Below are positions 60,191 to 64,000 of a stretch of 64,000 nucleotides of DNA, in pieces. Each line of letters begins with the position of its first letter. Positions within the stretch are counted from its first letter, which is position 1. The stretch spans positions 287,476-351,475 of the forward strand of contig VXAA01000605.1 in assembly GCA_013399115.1 (NCBI GenBank), read 5' to 3'. The position numbers and the translations under genes were made by a program. The DNA is from Anseranas semipalmata (Eukaryota; Chordata; Aves; Anseriformes; Anseranatidae). The notes beneath the pieces are model-generated. The model did no database searches and was not told the DNA's origin. It saw only the letters and a program-made list of their open reading frames with translations.

Positions 60191-63100
60191 ATCCTTTTGA
60201 CTCTTTCTGTTTACAACTGACTGAATATAACAAAGATGATATGACTTTATCATCTGGATTAGTAACAGATTTACCATCTGGACTGTCATCACATTCAGTA
60301 GCTGTTACCCCTCCGTCAAGCTGTAGCTGAACAGTTCTTTTCTGTTTGCAGCAGTCAATATAAATAGTAATTTAAAAACTACGATTCGTGGAAAACTTGT
60401 GGATCTATAAATCTATAGCCAAAGGTTGTAGAATGCAGCCATGCTCAGGACCTAAGTAACAACTGCTTTTCCTCCAAAGATAGTGCATACAATGTCAGCC
60501 TCTAAAGAAGGTTGTTACTGTCAAGGACTTTCCTCCAGGGAAATAGATTTTTAAAGAAGAGTCTGAATATTGCATAAAAATATACTTTAAAGAGAATCCT
60601 TAATCAAAGTGATGTAACAACGGGAGTATTTACTTTCCTACTCGTCCCTGGGACTGGTAAGTCACAGCTAGTTAGCCATTCTCTGCATTTTAGAGAGGAT
60701 TTTATCTTGGAAGAAATTTGCACTACCCGTTTTAAACTTAGAAGACATGAGCTCCCTTGTGTCTTCTGTGCGCTGAAGGGAATACAGACTGAGCTTGAGC
60801 AATATATGTTAAATTTGCCAACAGTTCTCCACTGCAATAAATACATCTTGCAACATAAGGTTGAAATCTGTGGATTGCAAGCCTGTGCTTTCTGGAGTAT
60901 AATGTACTTCATCCATTCCACCAAATGTGCCTATGGAAATTTGAAATGAAATTAAACCACTATATATGAGTGAACTTGCACAGATGGTTGATTTAAGGCA
61001 CAAACACCTTGTTCTGGGTCTTGACTGTATGTTTTTCTTGAGCAATTCACAGCAAGTCAGGCAAGTTGGGCTGGACGTTAGGCTGTGTGGTGGGTGACAT
61101 GAAGAAATAGATGGGAATATGGTTACAAGTTTGAAATTTCATCTTTGGAAACCCTGTGTAGCATTTCTTAGAGCTCCGCTGACTTAGTGTTGGATAAAGG
61201 AAGTAAAATAGATGTAAAGGCAATCAAAGTGAATTAATTAAAAAAGCCTAAGTGAATATTAATAGGAACTGCTATATTCAACAATATACAAACGTGTCTG
61301 CCATTTATAGATGAACTCTGCTGTTTGTTACATATTACATTAAAGAAGAGTCCTGAACCAACATATCAAAATGTCAAACCAACACAGCATTTTTCTTTGA
61401 TGTACTTTTTTGTTAAAATGAATTATTGATAACCTTTCTTATGGCTGGCAGGAGAGATTTCAGATTTTTATTTGCTTATTAGATCAAATCTCCTTTTCCT
61501 TATGTAGGCAAAGCTCTTTACAACAATATCTAGATGGGATATGTGTAATTAGAGAGCTCAGATTCTTTCTTGAGGGGAATGTTCTCCCCACCCATCATCC
61601 CTTGTTGCCGTGATTTCTTAAGCTGATATTTTCATTGGAAGTCTTTAAGCAAATATATAGCCCACCCTGGAGCTGGAGGTCAGGACAAGGGCATGACAGC
61701 GTTGTGTGGGCCCACAGACCACACTGGTGGATCTGCGGGTCTGAAAGAGGGGTCTGAGCTGGTTTACCCAGGATCTGTGGAGAAAAATCTGCTCTGCTTC
61801 CAGTGCTGTGGCTTGGGAAGGTGTTTTGCCAGAGCGAGGTCTGATTTGTGGTAGGACTCAGAAAGCCCAAGTGTGCACAGTTCTCATTTTTTTTGGAGGC
61901 ATTGGCAAATAGCAAGGTCTCTATTAGCCACTGTCACCTGCTCTGGAAACCAGCAATCTTGTGGTGCTCTCCACACAAGAGCTCTCAGCTGCATGCTGGC
62001 TGTCCCGGGCTGTGCAGTACCTTTGCCAGTGATACGTCATTACTGACCCTTGTCAAGGCTCAGAGGTTCACGGTTTGCAAAACTCTTCCACTTTTCTAAT
62101 GTAACCCCAATTACTGGCAGCTGGGTGTTTCATGAGGGCCCACCTCACCCTGGAGCTTAGCAGCCCCAAGCCCATCTGCTGTGCTCCACCTACAGATGTA
62201 GAAGTGGTTTTGGCTTGTTTTCTTTTAAGGTCAAAAGTCTCTGTCAGAGAAAGAGGGGAAAAAAACAAAGCTTCCTCCTCAATGTCTGCTGTTTGTCCTG
62301 TTTAGCATTCATTGTTTCTAATTGCTTCCAGAAGATGCTGCATGAGCTGGGAGCCCCAGCTTTAGCAGTTGTTATTGGGGCTCCTTTGCCAAAACCTCTG
62401 GGTTTGCTCAGGCACTGGGGAGGAGGGTGCGAGAGGTGGCCATGGTGCTTATTTCCTGTTTTAAATTTGGATGGAGTACAATTGTTTCACTTGGTTTTAG
62501 TCAGAATACAGTGGCTGGAGGGGGCAGCCTTAGGCAGACCGCCCTATGGAGGGCAGAGAGACACTCATATTGTCTCCTACTCCCCCCGGTCCCAAATGCA
62601 TCTCTGTTGCTGCATCCCAGGACAGATGTGGGCAGCATGGTGCCCTTCCTGCAGTTTCGGTGGGGGGAGACGAGTGGCCTCTGCCTTCCTATGCCTTTTT
62701 CTCTGCCTCCCGTCATGCTCAACCAGCAGCTCTGCCTTCTTTCTTCACGCTATGCCCCGGTGTCCTCTCCCCTTCCCAGTGACCTGCATTAGGCTCGTTG
62801 CAGCTCCGGGTGGCTCTGCCTGGGGGGCAGAGTATTTAGGGCATCCTCCATCCCCTGCCTGAACTCCTTCAGGAGCCCTGGGGGGACTCTCCCCAGCTCC
62901 CCCTCCCCTCTTGGCCCCTCAGCTGCCTAATTCGGGGCTCCGTCTCCGTGCGTGGGTAGGGATGCTGGGCTTGCTCCAGAACACGGTTGTGCCTCTGGCT
63001 GTGAGGGGATGATTGCAGCTCTGCGGCGGTAATTATGCGAGCCCAAGGAGGAGCGGTGGCGGGGCAGAGGAGCCGTGCGGTGACGTGACTCAGGGGTGGT

Positions 63101-64000
63101 GGGATGGCGTGGGCCTCGGGCCTGCCTTTTTCTCCGCATCCCTCCAAAGAGCTCGGTGAGTGATTTACCACGCTGCCTGGCGCCGGTCCCGCTGCAAAGC
63201 CCCCCATAAAAAGTGCAAGGCCGTGTGTTTTCACTGCTTTTGTTGGTGTTTGGTGATTTCCTGCCTGCCTGGAGGATCTCAGGTGGCGTAGGGGGCGTTA
63301 GGGGCCTGTCTCTGCGAGGTGCTGCTTGTGGTGAATCCCCCGTCAGTGGGCCTTTGGGAACTTTGAGTACAAATTGTTTTTATTTCCTTCAATGTCCATT
63401 TAACCAAGAACAATAATTTCATTTTACATCCAGATTTACTCTCACTGGGATGAATCTTCCTGCATAGACACGCTTCAGGGTGCCAGAGGCCTCTGCATCT
63501 GCACAAAGCTGCTCAGTGCTGCGGCACCAAAGCCACCTGTGAACAACCCTCCCAGCCCTTCGGCACAGGAGATGGTATCTTGTGTTTCATAGCCACATTT
63601 ATGGCCTTTGCGTGGCTGGTATGTTCAGCCATGGTGGGGGGAGGTCACCCAGACACGGACCCCATACAGCCCTTGGATAACGCATGAGGTCTCAGCCCTC
63701 TGCATGCGGCTGCTTGGGGTTGTTGTGTGACCTTGGTGTGGGGAAAAGGTGTTCACAGCCCATCTCTCCTTGTCCCAAGAGCTTTTTTAGGTGCAACCAC
63801 TCAACCCTATAAAGAAGGGCATGGGACAATGGATTTACATATTATCTGCCTGCTGGCTGGCAGGTAGAGACCAGCTTGTTCCAGCTTGGGGGGCATTTCC
63901 CACATGTGTGGTTTGCTGTTCATACTCTCCATACGGACAGACCTATGCAGGTTTTGCCCTGCAGGAGATTCCATCCCTGTGTATAAAGCAGAAATTGCTT

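Larger units (their letters stand above)
54310..64000. other. Intergenic sequence, no gene recognised
   Basis: No convincing exon on either strand. GC-rich patches occur at about 59720-60060 and 62380-63200. The second contains a TGACGTGACTCA site and a possible ATG-to-donor segment described in the findings. The 215-codon + strand frame at 62215-62862 lies partly in GC-rich DNA, is rich in Cys, Leu and Pro, and matches no family I know. T runs (59520-59550) and A runs (59628-59645) are simple homopolymers. Confidence 0.6.

Noticed and set aside
62215..62862. 215-codon + strand open frame
   Set aside because: Partly GC-rich sequence; Cys/Leu/Pro-rich composition without domain, and overlapping frames in the other phase. 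Chance is the simpler reading.

Overview
This window reads as vertebrate nuclear DNA, most likely from a bird. The evidence is a split, spliced gene with GT-AG introns, no bacterial-style gene packing, and interspersed repeats that are recognisably CR1 LINE fragments, the dominant retrotransposon of birds and other sauropsids. A crocodilian or turtle cannot be excluded from the sequence alone. Human GOLPH3 lies at 5p13, a region that corresponds largely to the avian Z chromosome, so a Z location is a reasonable inference.

Left part (1 to about 23.7 kb): the 3' three coding exons of GOLPH3 on the + strand. Exons are at 12386-12517, 18331-18445 and 21723-22147 (stop), followed by a 3' UTR of about 1.57 kb ending near an AATAAA at 23696. 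They encode 223 residues that fit residues 76-298 of the 298-residue human protein without gap. All four residues of the phosphatidylinositol-4-phosphate pocket (W81, R90, R171, R174) are present. Exon 1 is not in the window, so 1-12385 is read as the distal part of intron 1. An old CR1 3' end lies at about 10.33-10.48 kb.

Middle and right part (about 23.7 to 64 kb): no gene I can recognise. It holds a decayed CR1 with RT motif remnants (29.64-30.70 kb), a second CR1 3' end abutting it (30.70-30.85 kb), a GC-rich minisatellite (42.46-42.71 kb) beside a 346-base gap (42103-42448), simple repeats, GC-rich patches, and AT-rich blocks that look like possible conserved noncoding enhancers. In human the 3' end of PDZD2 faces the 3' end of GOLPH3. 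I looked for its terminal PDZ exons on the minus strand and did not find them.

No previously undescribed system could be demonstrated. The best leads are a transmembrane-like reading frame near 51.3 kb, an unusually long minus-strand ORF at 40.1-40.8 kb, a homeodomain-site-rich block near 45.7-46.1 kb, a paired octamer inverted repeat at 48.9 kb, and the minisatellite/gap locus.
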